Shown here piece after piece: positions 8,290 through 17,036 of a stretch of DNA of 56,859 nucleotides. Source of the DNA: an uncultured Lachnospiraceae bacterium (GTDB taxonomy: Bacteria; Bacillota; Clostridia; Lachnospirales; Lachnospiraceae); assembly GCA_947588005.1 (NCBI GenBank), contig CANPYE010000004.1, positions 1 to 56,859 on the forward strand, in the 5' to 3' direction. Every line of letters begins with the position of its first letter. Within the stretch, counting starts at the first letter, position 1. Both the position numbers and the translations under genes were made by a program. The notes below the pieces were generated by a model, which did no database searches, was not told the origin of the DNA, and saw only the letters and a program-made list of their open reading frames with translations.

Positions 8290-8878
8290 ACGGAAAAGAG
8301 GGACATGGAGGCTTTTGGCGGTTTCTGCGTCCATGATGATTTTAGCATTATCTCTCCAGAGCATAGCGGCGCAGAAAAGGGCGGGAGCTGACAGGCCAGA
8401 GGAAATACAGACCGCACAGGCTGTAACAGAGCCGGAGACGGAACGGCAGACGTCCGGCGAAATGGAAGTATTGCTGGCGGAGCCGGAACAGCAGACAACA
8501 CTGATCCGCAGCCGCGACTGGAGCTGGGAAGATTCGGAGATTCTGCTGAAAATTGCTATGGCTGAGGCAGAGGGAGAACCGACCGAGGGCAAGGCGCTGG
8601 TAATGCTGGTGGTCCTCAACAGGGTATGGAGTGAAGATTTTCCCGGAACGATTCAGGAAGTGGTATTCCAGGAAAACCAGTTCTCCGTTACGGAGCCCGG
8701 AGGGAGGTACTACACGACGGAGCCGAACGAAGATTGCCGGAAAGCCCTGGAGCTTGTGGAAAGCGGCTGGGACGAAAGCCAGGGAGCTTTATACTTCGAG
8801 AGCTGCGACGCCGATAGCTGGCATAGCCGGAACCTGGAATTACTGTTCCAGTATGGCGGCCACAGATTTTACAGGTAG
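8276..8878 (+). CDS. SleB-like cell wall hydrolase, membrane-anchored
   Basis: A 200-residue protein. A basic N-terminus is followed by a hydrophobic signal/anchor at about residues 12-32, a Glu/Gln/Thr-rich linker to about 80, then a hydrolase_2 (SleB-type) domain at about 88-200. That domain has LLKIAMAEAEGEP with the likely catalytic Glu, ALVMLVVLNRV and GALYFES. The family cleaves peptidoglycan glycan strands. The GTG at 8276 fits the frame and the AAGGGGA site upstream. Its place in an early operon rather than the lysis cassette is unusual and suggests action in superinfection, wall remodelling or early envelope change. Confidence 0.85.
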   Translation: MRRSKRKRGTWRLLAVSASMMILALSLQSIAAQKRAGADRPEEIQTAQAVTEPETERQTSGEMEVLLAEPEQQTTLIRSRDWSWEDSEILLKIAMAEAEGEPTEGKALVMLVVLNRVWSEDFPGTIQEVVFQENQFSVTEPGGRYYTTEPNEDCRKALELVESGWDESQGALYFESCDADSWHSRNLELLFQYGGHRFYR

Positions 8879-8888
8879 GAGGAATCGT

Positions 8889-9077
8889 ATGAAATGGGTG
8901 TGTAAAAACTGGCTTATGCTGACGGTTGGACTGATCTTGACGACGCTGGCCGTCCAGTATGCGTACTCAGTCAGGGGCTACATAGCGATAGGGAGCGAAT
9001 GGCTCATTCTCCCGTTTATGTTCTTCTGTAAGTCATTCGCCAGACAGGTCGCGGAGGATGTGAAAAAGTGGTTGTAG
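8889..9077 (+). CDS. Small two-helix membrane protein
   Basis: A 62-residue protein with two hydrophobic segments (about 7-24 and 34-52) and a short charged C-terminus ending KKWL. It lies directly after the SleB-like hydrolase behind AGGAGG and overlaps the next gene by 10 bp. It could be a membrane partner of the hydrolase, or a superinfection-exclusion peptide; neither can be shown from sequence. Confidence 0.6.
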   Translation: MKWVCKNWLMLTVGLILTTLAVQYAYSVRGYIAIGSEWLILPFMFFCKSFARQVAEDVKKWL

Positions 9078-9349
9078 AGTATCAGGAGATCAGGGAGCGG
9101 CTGGAAAGCGACGGGTATTCAGTGAGTGATGAAGATTACGGGAGGCTTGTTGAATACGCCAGGAGGAAAGCTGAAGCCGCAGGAAAAGATGAAAGTTATA
9201 TGCCGTATCTCCTGCCGGACGTGATAAGGGAACACCTCATAAGGGCGGCAATCAATTACGTCGGTTTCGGGATCATGGCTATTAACAAAGAATATCAAGA
9301 GGAGGTAAGAGGTCATGGGTCAAATGACAACAGAACAGTATTTGTCTAA
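9068..9349 (+). CDS. Early phage protein, unknown function
   Basis: A 93-residue, mainly helical, charged protein using a GTG start inside the end of the preceding gene. Its last 35 bases overlap the recT start, so the three genes look translationally coupled. It has no recognisable domain; similar short proteins lie just before recT in clostridial phages. Confidence 0.6.
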   Translation: MVVEYQEIRERLESDGYSVSDEDYGRLVEYARRKAEAAGKDESYMPYLLPDVIREHLIRAAINYVGFGIMAINKEYQEEVRGHGSNDNRTVFV

Positions 9350-10271
9350 GATTCAGGCGGGATTGACCGCTGAACTGACAAAGCACAAAGACGCGCTGCC
9401 ACCGGGTTTCAATCAGACGCGATTCGTCCTGAACTGTATTACAGTGATTCAGGATATGATGTCTGACCGGAAGAAACGGGAAAAGCTGTCAGAGGTAAAG
9501 TTGGAGACTATCCCGGTATGCCTTGCAAAGGGCGCGTACCTGGGACTGGACTTTTTCAACGGGGAATGTTACGCAATCCCATACGGCGGAAATATGCAGT
9601 TCCAGACGGACTATAAGGGCGAGATCAAACTGTGCAAGCGGCACAGCAAATCTCCCATTAAGGACATCTTCGCTAAGGTCGTCCGGGAGGGTGACGAATT
9701 TGTTGAGGAAGTGGACGGAGGAAAGCAAAACGTACTTTTCAGGCCGCGCCCGTTTTCCTCAGCGGCCATGATCGGAGCGTTTGCAATCGTGGTATATAAG
9801 GACGGGTCAATGCTGTACGACACCATGAGCGCGGTCGAGATCGAGCAGGTCCGGGAGACGTACTCAAAAGCGAAGAACAGCGACGCATGGGTGAAGTCCA
9901 CGGGAGAAATGTATAAAAAGACGGTTCTCCGCCGACTTTGCAAGCTGATCGACCTGGACTTTGATAATATCGAGCAGCGCCGGGCGTATGAGGACGGAGG
10001 CGACGCGGTATTTGAGAATCAGATCGGAGGCCAGCCGAGGGCGGCGCTCCCGGACAATGGGACACCGGTAGATGTATTCGCACAGGCGGCACAGCAGAGA
10101 CAGAAAGAGCCGGTACAGGCAAAGCGTCAGGAACCGCAGGAGACACAGGCACAGAGAACGCAGTACGCGGACGAGTTTGCGGACTTCGAGAGGGAATACG
10201 AGGGTCAAGCGCCGGGCTACGATCCAGATTTTAATATCCCAGACGACGATCCGGGTCTGCCGTTCAGATAA
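9315..10271 (+). CDS. recT: RecT family single-strand annealing protein
   Basis: A 318-residue recombinase. RecT coats and anneals single-stranded DNA in phage recombination, working with an exonuclease partner. The conserved core (about 25-240) includes LAKGAYLGLDFFNGECYAIPY, MQFQTDYKGEIKL and RPFSSAAMIGAFAIV. The tail after 240 is Gln/Arg/Pro-rich and ends in an acidic stretch (FNIPDDDPGLPF) like the SSB-type acidic tails that recruit partners. The likely nuclease partner is encoded two genes downstream at 11212. Confidence 0.95.
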   Translation: MGQMTTEQYLSKIQAGLTAELTKHKDALPPGFNQTRFVLNCITVIQDMMSDRKKREKLSEVKLETIPVCLAKGAYLGLDFFNGECYAIPYGGNMQFQTDYKGEIKLCKRHSKSPIKDIFAKVVREGDEFVEEVDGGKQNVLFRPRPFSSAAMIGAFAIVVYKDGSMLYDTMSAVEIEQVRETYSKAKNSDAWVKSTGEMYKKTVLRRLCKLIDLDFDNIEQRRAYEDGGDAVFENQIGGQPRAALPDNGTPVDVFAQAAQQRQKEPVQAKRQEPQETQAQRTQYADEFADFEREYEGQAPGYDPDFNIPDDDPGLPFR

Positions 10272-10289
10272 TCAGAGGAGGTAAGGAGC

Positions 10290-11207
10290 ATGGAAGAAAT
10301 CAGCGTAATCGTCAACCAGACGCCGGGTGTGGTTAGCTGGAATTTTGAGGAGGTAAAGGCGTTTCTGGAAGAAAGCCTGAAAACCTACCAGACAACAATT
10401 TATACTGACGACACGATTAAGTCAGCAAAGTCCGACGTGGCCGCGCTGAGGAAGTTGTCAGGGGCGATAGAGGATCGCCGGAAAGAGATCAAGGATAAGT
10501 GCCTGGAGCCGTATGCGATTATCGAGGCTCAGGCAAAAGAGCTTGTTGCCCTGATCGACAAACCGATTGGAGCAATCAACGAGCAGGTAAAGGATTACGA
10601 GAACCGCCGCAAGGAAAAGGTGAGGGCTGAGATACTGGCCTACTGGCAGCAGAGGGCCGGGAGCCTGCCGGAGGAGATTCGGGAAAAGGCTAAGAACGCG
10701 ATTTATGATCCTAGGTGGGAGAACGCCACAGCGACCAAAAAGAGCTGGCGGGACGGTATCGACGCAGGGATTGACAGGATCACATCTGAGCTGGAAACGA
10801 TCCGCTCCATGCAGAGCGAATTTGAGGAGGATATGCTGACGGTCTACAAAGCCACGCTTTCCCTCCAGTCTGCTATCCAGAAAAAGAACGAGCTGGATAT
10901 GCAGAAACGCCGCATTTTGGAAATGGAGCGTCAGCGGAAAGAGCGAGAGGAGGAAGAACGCCGGAGACGTGAGGCGGCTGCGGCGGCACAGGCCGCAAAG
11001 CAGGAGACACAGCCGGCACGGGCGGCAGAGGAAAGACCGGAGCCGATTCAGAAAGCTCCTGAACCTGTCCAGAGGCCGGTCCTGGAACACGCGCCGGCAC
11101 AGCAGACAGGAAACCGGATCACCCTGGAGATCACAGGGACGCCGATCCAGTTAAAGAAGATCAGAGACTACATCCGCTTTACCGGAGCGGATTACAGGGA
11201 GGTATAA
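10290..11207 (+). CDS. DUF1351 family recombination-associated protein
   Basis: A 305-residue protein similar to DUF1351, found beside RecT or Erf genes in Firmicute phages. It is nearly all helical. The N-terminal half has KSAKSDVAALRKLSGAIEDR. A long coiled coil (about 205-245, Glu/Arg rich) leads to an Ala/Pro/Gln linker, and a small C-terminal beta-alpha unit contains RITLEITGTPIQLKKI. It lies between recT and the nuclease gene with short gaps, so it probably joins them in a recombination complex; its activity is unknown. Confidence 0.82.
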   Translation: MEEISVIVNQTPGVVSWNFEEVKAFLEESLKTYQTTIYTDDTIKSAKSDVAALRKLSGAIEDRRKEIKDKCLEPYAIIEAQAKELVALIDKPIGAINEQVKDYENRRKEKVRAEILAYWQQRAGSLPEEIREKAKNAIYDPRWENATATKKSWRDGIDAGIDRITSELETIRSMQSEFEEDMLTVYKATLSLQSAIQKKNELDMQKRRILEMERQRKEREEEERRRREAAAAAQAAKQETQPARAAEERPEPIQKAPEPVQRPVLEHAPAQQTGNRITLEITGTPIQLKKIRDYIRFTGADYREV

Positions 11208-11211
11208 GAGT

Positions 11212-12015
11212 ATGCAGTTGACAGCAGATAACTATTTTTCAGAGGCGGCGAATTATGAATATATGTCCGTATCTCAGTTCAAAGACTTTGCCGGGACATA
11301 CGGAAAGGTAGCTTGCGAGGCTTGCGCTATGGCAAAGCTCCGGGGCGAATATGTGGAGGAGGAATCGACGGCCTTACTGGTCGGGAGTTACGTTGACGCC
11401 TATTTCGAGGGATCACTGGACAAGTTCAAGGCAGAGCACCCGGACATCTTTAAGAAAACCGGCGACAAGGGTTTGAAGTCAGAGTATATCCAGGCAGAGG
11501 AGATCATCAAGCGGATAGAGCGTGACGAGCTTTTTATGAAATATATGTCCGGGCAGAAACAGGTCATTATGACTGGGGAGCTGTTCGGAATACCGTGGAA
11601 GATCAAGATAGATTCGTATCTGGAGAACCTTGCCATTGTCGATCTGAAAGTGATGAAATCGCTCACGGCACTGGAATGGGTAAAAGACGTGGGCTATCTG
11701 GACTTTATCCGGTATTGGGGCTACGACATTCAGGGTGCTGTCTATCAGGAGATCGTCTACCAGAATACCGGAAAGCGGCTGCCGTTCTACATAGCCGGAG
11801 CCAGCAAGGAAAAGACGACGAATATTGAGGTGATCCACGTTCAGGACAACTACCTGAGAGACGCTATGAGCATGGTGGAGTACAACATAGAGAGAGTGAA
11901 ACAGGTAAAAGCTGGCGAGGTTCCTCCAGAACGCTGCGAGATTTGCGATTACTGCCGTGAGACAAAGGTGTTGAAAGCGCCGATAGGCATACAAAATCTC
12001 GTTGCGGAGGTCTGA
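11212..12015 (+). CDS. PD-(D/E)XK exonuclease (DUF3799-like), RecE/YqaJ-type partner of RecT
   Basis: A 267-residue nuclease. The catalytic region (about 120-150) has MTGELFGIPWKIKIDSYL followed by IVDLKVMKS, which supplies the Glu/Asp...Asp-x-Lys metal site. The C-terminal CEICDYCRETKVL has Cys residues like those of iron-sulfur or zinc-containing phage nucleases of this class. It should degrade one strand of double-stranded ends so that RecT can load. The gene starts 4 bp after DUF1351. Confidence 0.85.
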   Translation: MQLTADNYFSEAANYEYMSVSQFKDFAGTYGKVACEACAMAKLRGEYVEEESTALLVGSYVDAYFEGSLDKFKAEHPDIFKKTGDKGLKSEYIQAEEIIKRIERDELFMKYMSGQKQVIMTGELFGIPWKIKIDSYLENLAIVDLKVMKSLTALEWVKDVGYLDFIRYWGYDIQGAVYQEIVYQNTGKRLPFYIAGASKEKTTNIEVIHVQDNYLRDAMSMVEYNIERVKQVKAGEVPPERCEICDYCRETKVLKAPIGIQNLVAEV

Positions 12016-12016
12016 A

Positions 12017-12796
12017 ATGCTTAAAAAACATTTGGATTGGTGGTTGGAGCAAATGGCATGGATTAGTGTAGACCAGAAGTTAATAGGCGGAAAGCTGAGG
12101 AAACTCTATAAAGCCATAGGCTGCTCCCAGAATGAGGCTGTTGGCATATTGATAGGCTTGTGGTTGTGGGGAATCGACAATGCCGGAAAAGACGGACTGA
12201 TCGTAAGCGCAGACCGTGAGGACATAGAGGAATTTATCCAGAGCGGGCTGTCTGCAAACCTCGATCCGCGAGATGTAGTCAGGAGCCTGATTGAGACAGG
12301 CTGGATTGATTACGAGGACGGTCATTACTACATACACGACTGGCAGGATTGGAACCGGTACTACACTAAGTATGTCGAGGAAAAAGAAAAACACGCAGAG
12401 AGAATGAGGAGATACCGTGAAAAACAATACAGCCAAGCTCCACTGGAAACCGCGCCCTCAGTACAAGAGGGCAAAACGGAGAAAAAGGGAGCGAAAAGGC
12501 ATAATTACGGGACAGAGTTTGAGGAGTTCTGGAGCATATATCCCAGGAAAGACGACAAAGGGGAGGCATTCGCAAAGTATTCCGCAAGAAGAAAAGACGG
12601 TTTCTCTGCCGAGGAGTTAAAGGCGGCGGCGGAATCCTACAAAAAACAGTGTGAACAACGCCATACAGAAAAGCAGTATATCAAACAGGCAAAGACATTT
12701 TTAGGCGTTTCTCTCCCGTTTACACAGTTTATTCCAAAGGAGCCGGAGCCAGAACAGCAAGAAAGCGGCAACCCATTCAGGAGAAACGGAGGCTGA
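12017..12796 (+). CDS. Phage replication initiator / replisome organiser
   Basis: A 259-residue protein. An N-terminal winged-helix region (about 15-110) contains EAVGILIGLWLWGIDNAGKDG and VRSLIETGWIDYEDGHYYIHDW, as in phage replisome organisers of the DnaD/GP-O type. A basic linker follows, then a C-terminal helical part (FEEFWSIYPRKDDKGEAFAKY) typical of the same family. It should bind the phage origin and recruit the helicase loader encoded next. The ATG at 12017 is chosen because GCGGAGG lies 7 bp upstream. Confidence 0.85.
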   Translation: MLKKHLDWWLEQMAWISVDQKLIGGKLRKLYKAIGCSQNEAVGILIGLWLWGIDNAGKDGLIVSADREDIEEFIQSGLSANLDPRDVVRSLIETGWIDYEDGHYYIHDWQDWNRYYTKYVEEKEKHAERMRRYREKQYSQAPLETAPSVQEGKTEKKGAKRHNYGTEFEEFWSIYPRKDDKGEAFAKYSARRKDGFSAEELKAAAESYKKQCEQRHTEKQYIKQAKTFLGVSLPFTQFIPKEPEPEQQESGNPFRRNGG

Positions 12797-12800
12797 TGTC

Positions 12801-13667
12801 ATGGATAACGGAATCTCAGGAGCGGCGCTGAAAGCCCTGGAGGATATGATACCAGGGGAGAGGGAGCCGGAAAACGGTGATTACGTCGGAGAGGACGGCC
12901 TGCTGTATTGCGGGAAGTGTAACACTCGGAAAGAGCGGATCATCCGTATGCCGGAGCTGATCGGAGGCGGCGGGGAGCGGAAAGTCCCTATTATCTGCAA
13001 ATGCCAGGCCGAGAAAGAGGCAAAGCGGAAAGAGGAGGAGCAGTACCGGGAGGAAATGAACCGGCTCCAGAGGATCAGGGACGCCTCGCTTATGGACGCG
13101 AAATACCGGGCGGCGACGTTTGACAGCTACCTCGAAACAAAGGACAATCGGAAAGCTCACAATGTAGCCGTGAAGTATGTGGATAATTTCAAGTCCATGT
13201 ATGAACAGTGCCAGGGGATCATCTTCTGGGGGCCGGTGGGAACCGGCAAGAGCTTTACGGCGGCCTGTATCGCAAATGCGCTCCTGGACAGGAGAATATC
13301 CGTCATTATGACCTCATTCGTGAAGATTCTGCAGAATATCCAGAACGGCGACGAGGCGCAGTACATAGCAATGCTGAATAACGCCAAGCTGCTGATCCTG
13401 GACGATCTGGGTACAGAGCGGAATACGGATTATGCGCTGGAAAAGGTATACAACATCATAGACAGCCGATCCAGAGCCGCCAAGCCTATGATCCTGACAA
13501 CGAATCTGAGCTTGCGGGATATGCTGGAGGCGTCAGATGTCAGGTATCAGCGTATCTACGACAGAATCTTTGAAACGTGCCTGCCGGTGGAAGTCTCCGG
13601 AGAATCATTCAGGCGTATATCAGCGGAAAGACGGTTCGACAAAATGGCCGAGTATATGGAGGGATAG
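12801..13667 (+). CDS. DnaC-like helicase loader ATPase
   Basis: A 288-residue AAA+ protein. The N-terminus carries a zinc ribbon (CGKCNTRK near 37 and CKC near 67). A coiled segment leads to the ATPase domain with Walker A GPVGTGKS near 144 and Walker B LLILDDLG near 197, then the TTNLSLRDM sensor and YDRIFE motifs of the DnaC/IstB group. It should load the replicative helicase at the phage origin together with the preceding organiser protein. Confidence 0.93.
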   Translation: MDNGISGAALKALEDMIPGEREPENGDYVGEDGLLYCGKCNTRKERIIRMPELIGGGGERKVPIICKCQAEKEAKRKEEEQYREEMNRLQRIRDASLMDAKYRAATFDSYLETKDNRKAHNVAVKYVDNFKSMYEQCQGIIFWGPVGTGKSFTAACIANALLDRRISVIMTSFVKILQNIQNGDEAQYIAMLNNAKLLILDDLGTERNTDYALEKVYNIIDSRSRAAKPMILTTNLSLRDMLEASDVRYQRIYDRIFETCLPVEVSGESFRRISAERRFDKMAEYMEG

Positions 13668-13671
13668 CAGT

Positions 13672-14073
13672 ATGGACAAAATAAGAGCGAGTATTAAGAA
13701 GTTCAGGGAGGAGGCGGGGCTTTCACAGAGAGCCCTCGCCGAGAAAGCCGGGAAGTCAGAGAGCGCAGTCCGGGGATATGAGAGCGGATCAACGGATATT
13801 CCGTTGAGCGCGTTACTCGGTATCTCGAAAGCCCTGAAAGTGTCCCTGGGAGAATTGGAAACCGGGGAGCGGAAAAAGACGGTAAAGCCGGAAGTGAAAC
13901 CGGTGGAGCTGAGAATCTACACCCAGGAGGAGCGGCTGAACGTGGCCGCTATCCTGGTAAAGAACGGTTACAGGGTGAGCCAGTCAAAAAGGAACCGCAC
14001 TCAGACCGGGAAGATCGTTGATTATTATTTGGTTGTCGAGGAAACCTCGTCAACTGCAGACACCAGCAGATAG
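13672..14073 (+). CDS. XRE-family protein with C-terminal extension
   Basis: A 133-residue protein. Residues 1-62 form a canonical helix-turn-helix (AGLSQRALAEKAGKSESAVR). The C-terminal half (about 75-133) contains TQEERLNVAAILVKNGYRVS, a short alpha-beta unit seen in phage and mobile-element proteins. The ATG at 13672 has GGAGGG about 10 bp upstream. Location inside the replication operon suggests regulation of that operon or of a host gene; not determinable here. Confidence 0.75.
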   Translation: MDKIRASIKKFREEAGLSQRALAEKAGKSESAVRGYESGSTDIPLSALLGISKALKVSLGELETGERKKTVKPEVKPVELRIYTQEERLNVAAILVKNGYRVSQSKRNRTQTGKIVDYYLVVEETSSTADTSR

Positions 14074-14086
14074 GAGGGCAGCGGAT

Positions 14087-14605
14087 ATGTTGGAGGAAAT
14101 GAGAGAGTTCCAGGAAAAAGTGGAGAGTATCGCGCTGGAATACGGTTACGAGCCTCAGAGCCGCCAGCTCATAGAGGAAATGGGTGAGCTGATTCAGGCG
14201 GTTAATAAGGAGTGGCGCATACAGCGGAAGTATTGGGACATCAACACCGAGGCAGAGCTGAACAATGCCAGGGACGAAATTCTGGAGGAGATCGCGGACG
14301 TCCAGATCATGTTATGGCAGGTGGCTTTCCTGATCCAGCATGACAGCAGATCAGAGAAAAGCCCGGAGGAAGTATTGAGCACGATTATACGGGACAAACT
14401 GAATCGCCAGATCGCCCGTATCAATAAGCGGCATAACCAGCCGGAACGCATGACCGCGAAAGAAAAGGAATTTGCCGAGGCGGTAAAGCCTATCCACGAA
14501 TGGCTGTGCAAATACGGCGACCCATATACGTCCGTGACAGTAGAGCAGAACGGGGCAGAGGCAAAAGAGGGCATTATGGCAAAACCGCTCCCGATACCGG
14601 ATTGA
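14087..14605 (+). CDS. MazG-like nucleotide pyrophosphohydrolase
   Basis: A 172-residue protein with the all-alpha NTP-PPase core: IEEMGELIQAVNKEWR followed by EEIADVQIMLWQVAF, giving the EExxE...ExxD metal-binding pattern. The family hydrolyses (d)NTPs or ppGpp-like nucleotides and in phages may tune nucleotide pools or stress signalling. A C-terminal extension from about 110 has no clear match. The ATG at 14087 follows TAGGAGGGC. Confidence 0.82.
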   Translation: MLEEMREFQEKVESIALEYGYEPQSRQLIEEMGELIQAVNKEWRIQRKYWDINTEAELNNARDEILEEIADVQIMLWQVAFLIQHDSRSEKSPEEVLSTIIRDKLNRQIARINKRHNQPERMTAKEKEFAEAVKPIHEWLCKYGDPYTSVTVEQNGAEAKEGIMAKPLPIPD

Positions 14606-14615
14606 GGTGGGAATC

Positions 14616-15074
14616 ATGGAAGTAAAATTCACAGTCCTGGGAGAGCCCCAGGGAAAAGGGAGGCCGCGATTCGTGGCAAGGTACAATCCGGTGGAGCAGC
14701 GGGCTTTCGGCCAGGCACACACGCCTGATAAGACTATCGTGTATGAGAACCTTGTTAAGACAGAGTACGCAATCCAGACAGGGAATCACCGGTTCCCGGA
14801 CGGAAGTATGCTGGATATGCGGATAATGGCATTTTACGGCATTCCAAAGAGCGCGACAAAGAAGAATAAGGAGCGAATGGCAAAAAGACTCCTACGGCCT
14901 GTAAAAAAGCCTGATATGGACAATGTGGTTAAGATCATAGCCGACAGTCTGAATCAGGTTGCATATAAGGACGACACCCAGATTGTGGATTGCCAGTGCC
15001 GGAAGTTTTACTCCGACAATCCACGGGTGGAAGTAACGATTAAGGAGGTAGAGACTGGTGGAGATAACGTCTAA
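14616..15074 (+). CDS. rusA: RusA-type Holliday junction resolvase
   Basis: A 152-residue endonuclease that resolves branched replication or recombination intermediates. Conserved features: N-terminal GEPQGKGRPRF, the KPDMDNVVKIIADSLN motif with catalytic Asp residues, and YKDDTQIVD. The ATG at 14616 is chosen over the GTG at 14607 because the latter is part of the GAGGTGG ribosome site. Its 3' end overlaps the next gene by 17 bp. Confidence 0.93.
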   Translation: MEVKFTVLGEPQGKGRPRFVARYNPVEQRAFGQAHTPDKTIVYENLVKTEYAIQTGNHRFPDGSMLDMRIMAFYGIPKSATKKNKERMAKRLLRPVKKPDMDNVVKIIADSLNQVAYKDDTQIVDCQCRKFYSDNPRVEVTIKEVETGGDNV

Positions 15075-15489
15075 GATATTCACGCTTGCGCCACTGACCT
15101 ATCAGGAAATGTCGGCGCTGGTTCCTTTGAAGATGTTGACAGAGGGCAACATCATAAAAGAGATCAGGCTGGCGATACTGTTCAAGGAAATGGAGCAGGA
15201 CTTGGAGAGGGCGAGAGCTATATCCAGGGAGCCGGTCGAGGAAGTGCAGGACGCCGGCGACACCAGAGGGCTGACGCTCAGGATCAGGAAGATTCAGGAA
15301 AGAATGTCCGCTATCCGGTTCCGGCTGTCAATCCATGACTACGCCGGGGAGCTGGAGCGGGTGATCCTGGTGGAGAGGCTGAATGAACTGTATAGACAGG
15401 CAAGAGGAATCGACCCGGACGGAGTGAACCGGTTCGAGCGGTATATTGACAAGAAAGTAAGCAAAATGCAGAGGAGGAATAGGAAATGA
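15058..15489 (+). CDS. Phage protein of the replication operon, unknown function
   Basis: A 143-residue basic helical protein (starts MEITSKIFTLAPLTYQEMSA) using a GTG start inside the rusA 3' end, with AAGGAGG correctly spaced. A central coiled-coil-like segment (about 38-95) and a Lys/Arg-rich end (KMQRRNRK) suggest nucleic-acid contact. No family recognised. It overlaps the next gene by 4 bp. Confidence 0.65.
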   Translation: MEITSKIFTLAPLTYQEMSALVPLKMLTEGNIIKEIRLAILFKEMEQDLERARAISREPVEEVQDAGDTRGLTLRIRKIQERMSAIRFRLSIHDYAGELERVILVERLNELYRQARGIDPDGVNRFERYIDKKVSKMQRRNRK

Positions 15490-16184
15490 GTACAGGTCCG
15501 ATCAGTAAGCAGCAGAGGGAAGAAATGATCCAGGAGTTTGAAAGCCTGCTCCTGAGCACCGGGCGCGAGGGAATGGAGGCGCTGGTAGACTTTATCCGTA
15601 AGAGCGACTTCTACACAGCGCCGGCGTCCACAAAGTATCACAGCAGCTTTGAATCAGGTCTGTTGTATCACAGTCTGGAGGTATTCCACTGTCTGGACAA
15701 AAAGACCAGCGGAGGAGAGTATAACGTGTTCCGGGGAGTTTTGGAGCCTGAGGATGGAAACGCCGGGGGAGTTACCCAGGACAGTATCATTATCACCGGC
15801 CTGTTACACGACATCTGCAAGACGTACTTTTATGGCACTGAGCTGAAAAACCAGAAGTCATATGATCCTGAAAAGGTGGCCGCCGCGTACCGGGGACAGG
15901 TCAAGCACGATAACAACGGTGACTTTATCTGGGAGACGGTCCCGGTCTACACGGTGGACAATAAGATTCCATACGGACACGGCGAGAAGTCGGTTATGAT
16001 GATCGAGGAGTTTATCCGTCTGAAACCGGTGGAACGGTATGCAATCCGCTGGCACATGGGCTTTACTGAGCCGAAAGAGATGTGGAATGACCTGAACGCC
16101 GCCATTAAGACCTATCCGCTTGTGTTCGCTCTCATGGAGGCAGACCAGGAGGCAACATTCCTGACGGAGGCATACAATGAGTGA
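15486..16184 (+). CDS. HD-domain phosphohydrolase
   Basis: A 232-residue protein with an HD metal-dependent hydrolase core: YHSLEVFHCL supplying the first His, H108-D109 in GLLHDICK, then GHGEKSVMMIEE and a final Asp in MEADQEA. HD proteins act on nucleotides, cyclic nucleotides or nucleic acids; the substrate cannot be read from sequence. In phages such proteins are proposed to adjust nucleotide pools or degrade signalling nucleotides, including those of anti-phage systems. It is coupled by 4-bp and 8-bp overlaps to its neighbours. Confidence 0.8.
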   Translation: MSTGPISKQQREEMIQEFESLLLSTGREGMEALVDFIRKSDFYTAPASTKYHSSFESGLLYHSLEVFHCLDKKTSGGEYNVFRGVLEPEDGNAGGVTQDSIIITGLLHDICKTYFYGTELKNQKSYDPEKVAAAYRGQVKHDNNGDFIWETVPVYTVDNKIPYGHGEKSVMMIEEFIRLKPVERYAIRWHMGFTEPKEMWNDLNAAIKTYPLVFALMEADQEATFLTEAYNE

Positions 16185-16449
16185 GAAAAAGCGGACTGTC
16201 TCGAATCTGGAATATCTGCAAAGCCTGGACAGCATGAAAGCCCTGAGAGGGCTGAGCCTGAACGACGCGACGCTCCTGCTGACTGATCCTATGAACTGCG
16301 TGGAGTGCATAGCGGAAAAACAGTGCGCCGACCGGTACGGACAAAAGACCGGAGAGAATACGGGTAGCGACTGCCTGACAGTGGTAGCCGCCTACCTGAA
16401 ACAAGATCACAAGGAGGTCAAGAAAGAAAATGGATATGGAGAACATTAA
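16177..16449 (+). CDS. Small Cys-containing phage protein
   Basis: A 90-residue protein. The middle contains DPMNCVECIAEKQCADRYG and a later Cys (GSDCLTVV), which could form a small metal or disulfide site. It overlaps the HD gene by 8 bp and the next gene by 20 bp. The function is unknown; it appears part of the same translationally coupled string. Confidence 0.65.
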   Translation: MSEKKRTVSNLEYLQSLDSMKALRGLSLNDATLLLTDPMNCVECIAEKQCADRYGQKTGENTGSDCLTVVAAYLKQDHKEVKKENGYGEH

Positions 16450-17020
16450 AAGCCTGACGCTGGAGGACGAGACGTTCGAGGAGCCGCGCCAGAATTTCAA
16501 CCGGGTACTGCAGAGGCTCTTTAAGAGCATGATCGAAAGCGGCTCCACTGAGGGCTCTATCACCATGAAAATGGACGTGACGCTGGAGCAGGAATACATC
16601 CCGAACTATGACCCGAACGTGGAGGGCGAGAGCAGGAAGATTTCCAAACCGTCCTTTAAGCACAAGGTTTCCTCCACCGTTACGGTTAAGGACGAAATGA
16701 GCGGCAACAAAGACCCGCAAATGGAGCTTGTCTGGGATGAAGATAAGCAGATGTATATTCTGGCCTACATATCCAACACAGACCAGCGGAGTATCTTTGA
16801 CGCAGACCAGCCCTGGAACCAGAACCGGGCGGACGCCGGCAGCATGCCGGAGGATCAGACCGCTCTGGAGGATAGGGGAGCGCCGCAGATCGAGGGCCCG
16901 GTAGCGGATGAACACGCTTTGCCGGGAGATGTAGTTGACGGTGATTTCAGAGAAGTGGAGGAGGACGACGGGGACGGGTACGAGTACGACGACCCGGACG
17001 ACCCGGATAACGACGAGTAG
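16430..17020 (+). CDS. Acidic phage protein, unknown function
   Basis: A 196-residue protein. The N-terminal half is mixed alpha/beta (SITMKMDVTLEQEY and KVSSTVTVKDEM). The C-terminal quarter is extremely acidic, ending in Asp/Glu/Tyr-rich sequence. The strong negative tail could mimic DNA or bind a basic partner, which is speculative. An AGGAGG lies 12 bp before the ATG at 16430; a second ATG six bases later is possible. Confidence 0.65.
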   Translation: MDMENIKSLTLEDETFEEPRQNFNRVLQRLFKSMIESGSTEGSITMKMDVTLEQEYIPNYDPNVEGESRKISKPSFKHKVSSTVTVKDEMSGNKDPQMELVWDEDKQMYILAYISNTDQRSIFDADQPWNQNRADAGSMPEDQTALEDRGAPQIEGPVADEHALPGDVVDGDFREVEEDDGDGYEYDDPDDPDNDE

Positions 17021-17036
17021 AGAGGAGGAGCCAGAC

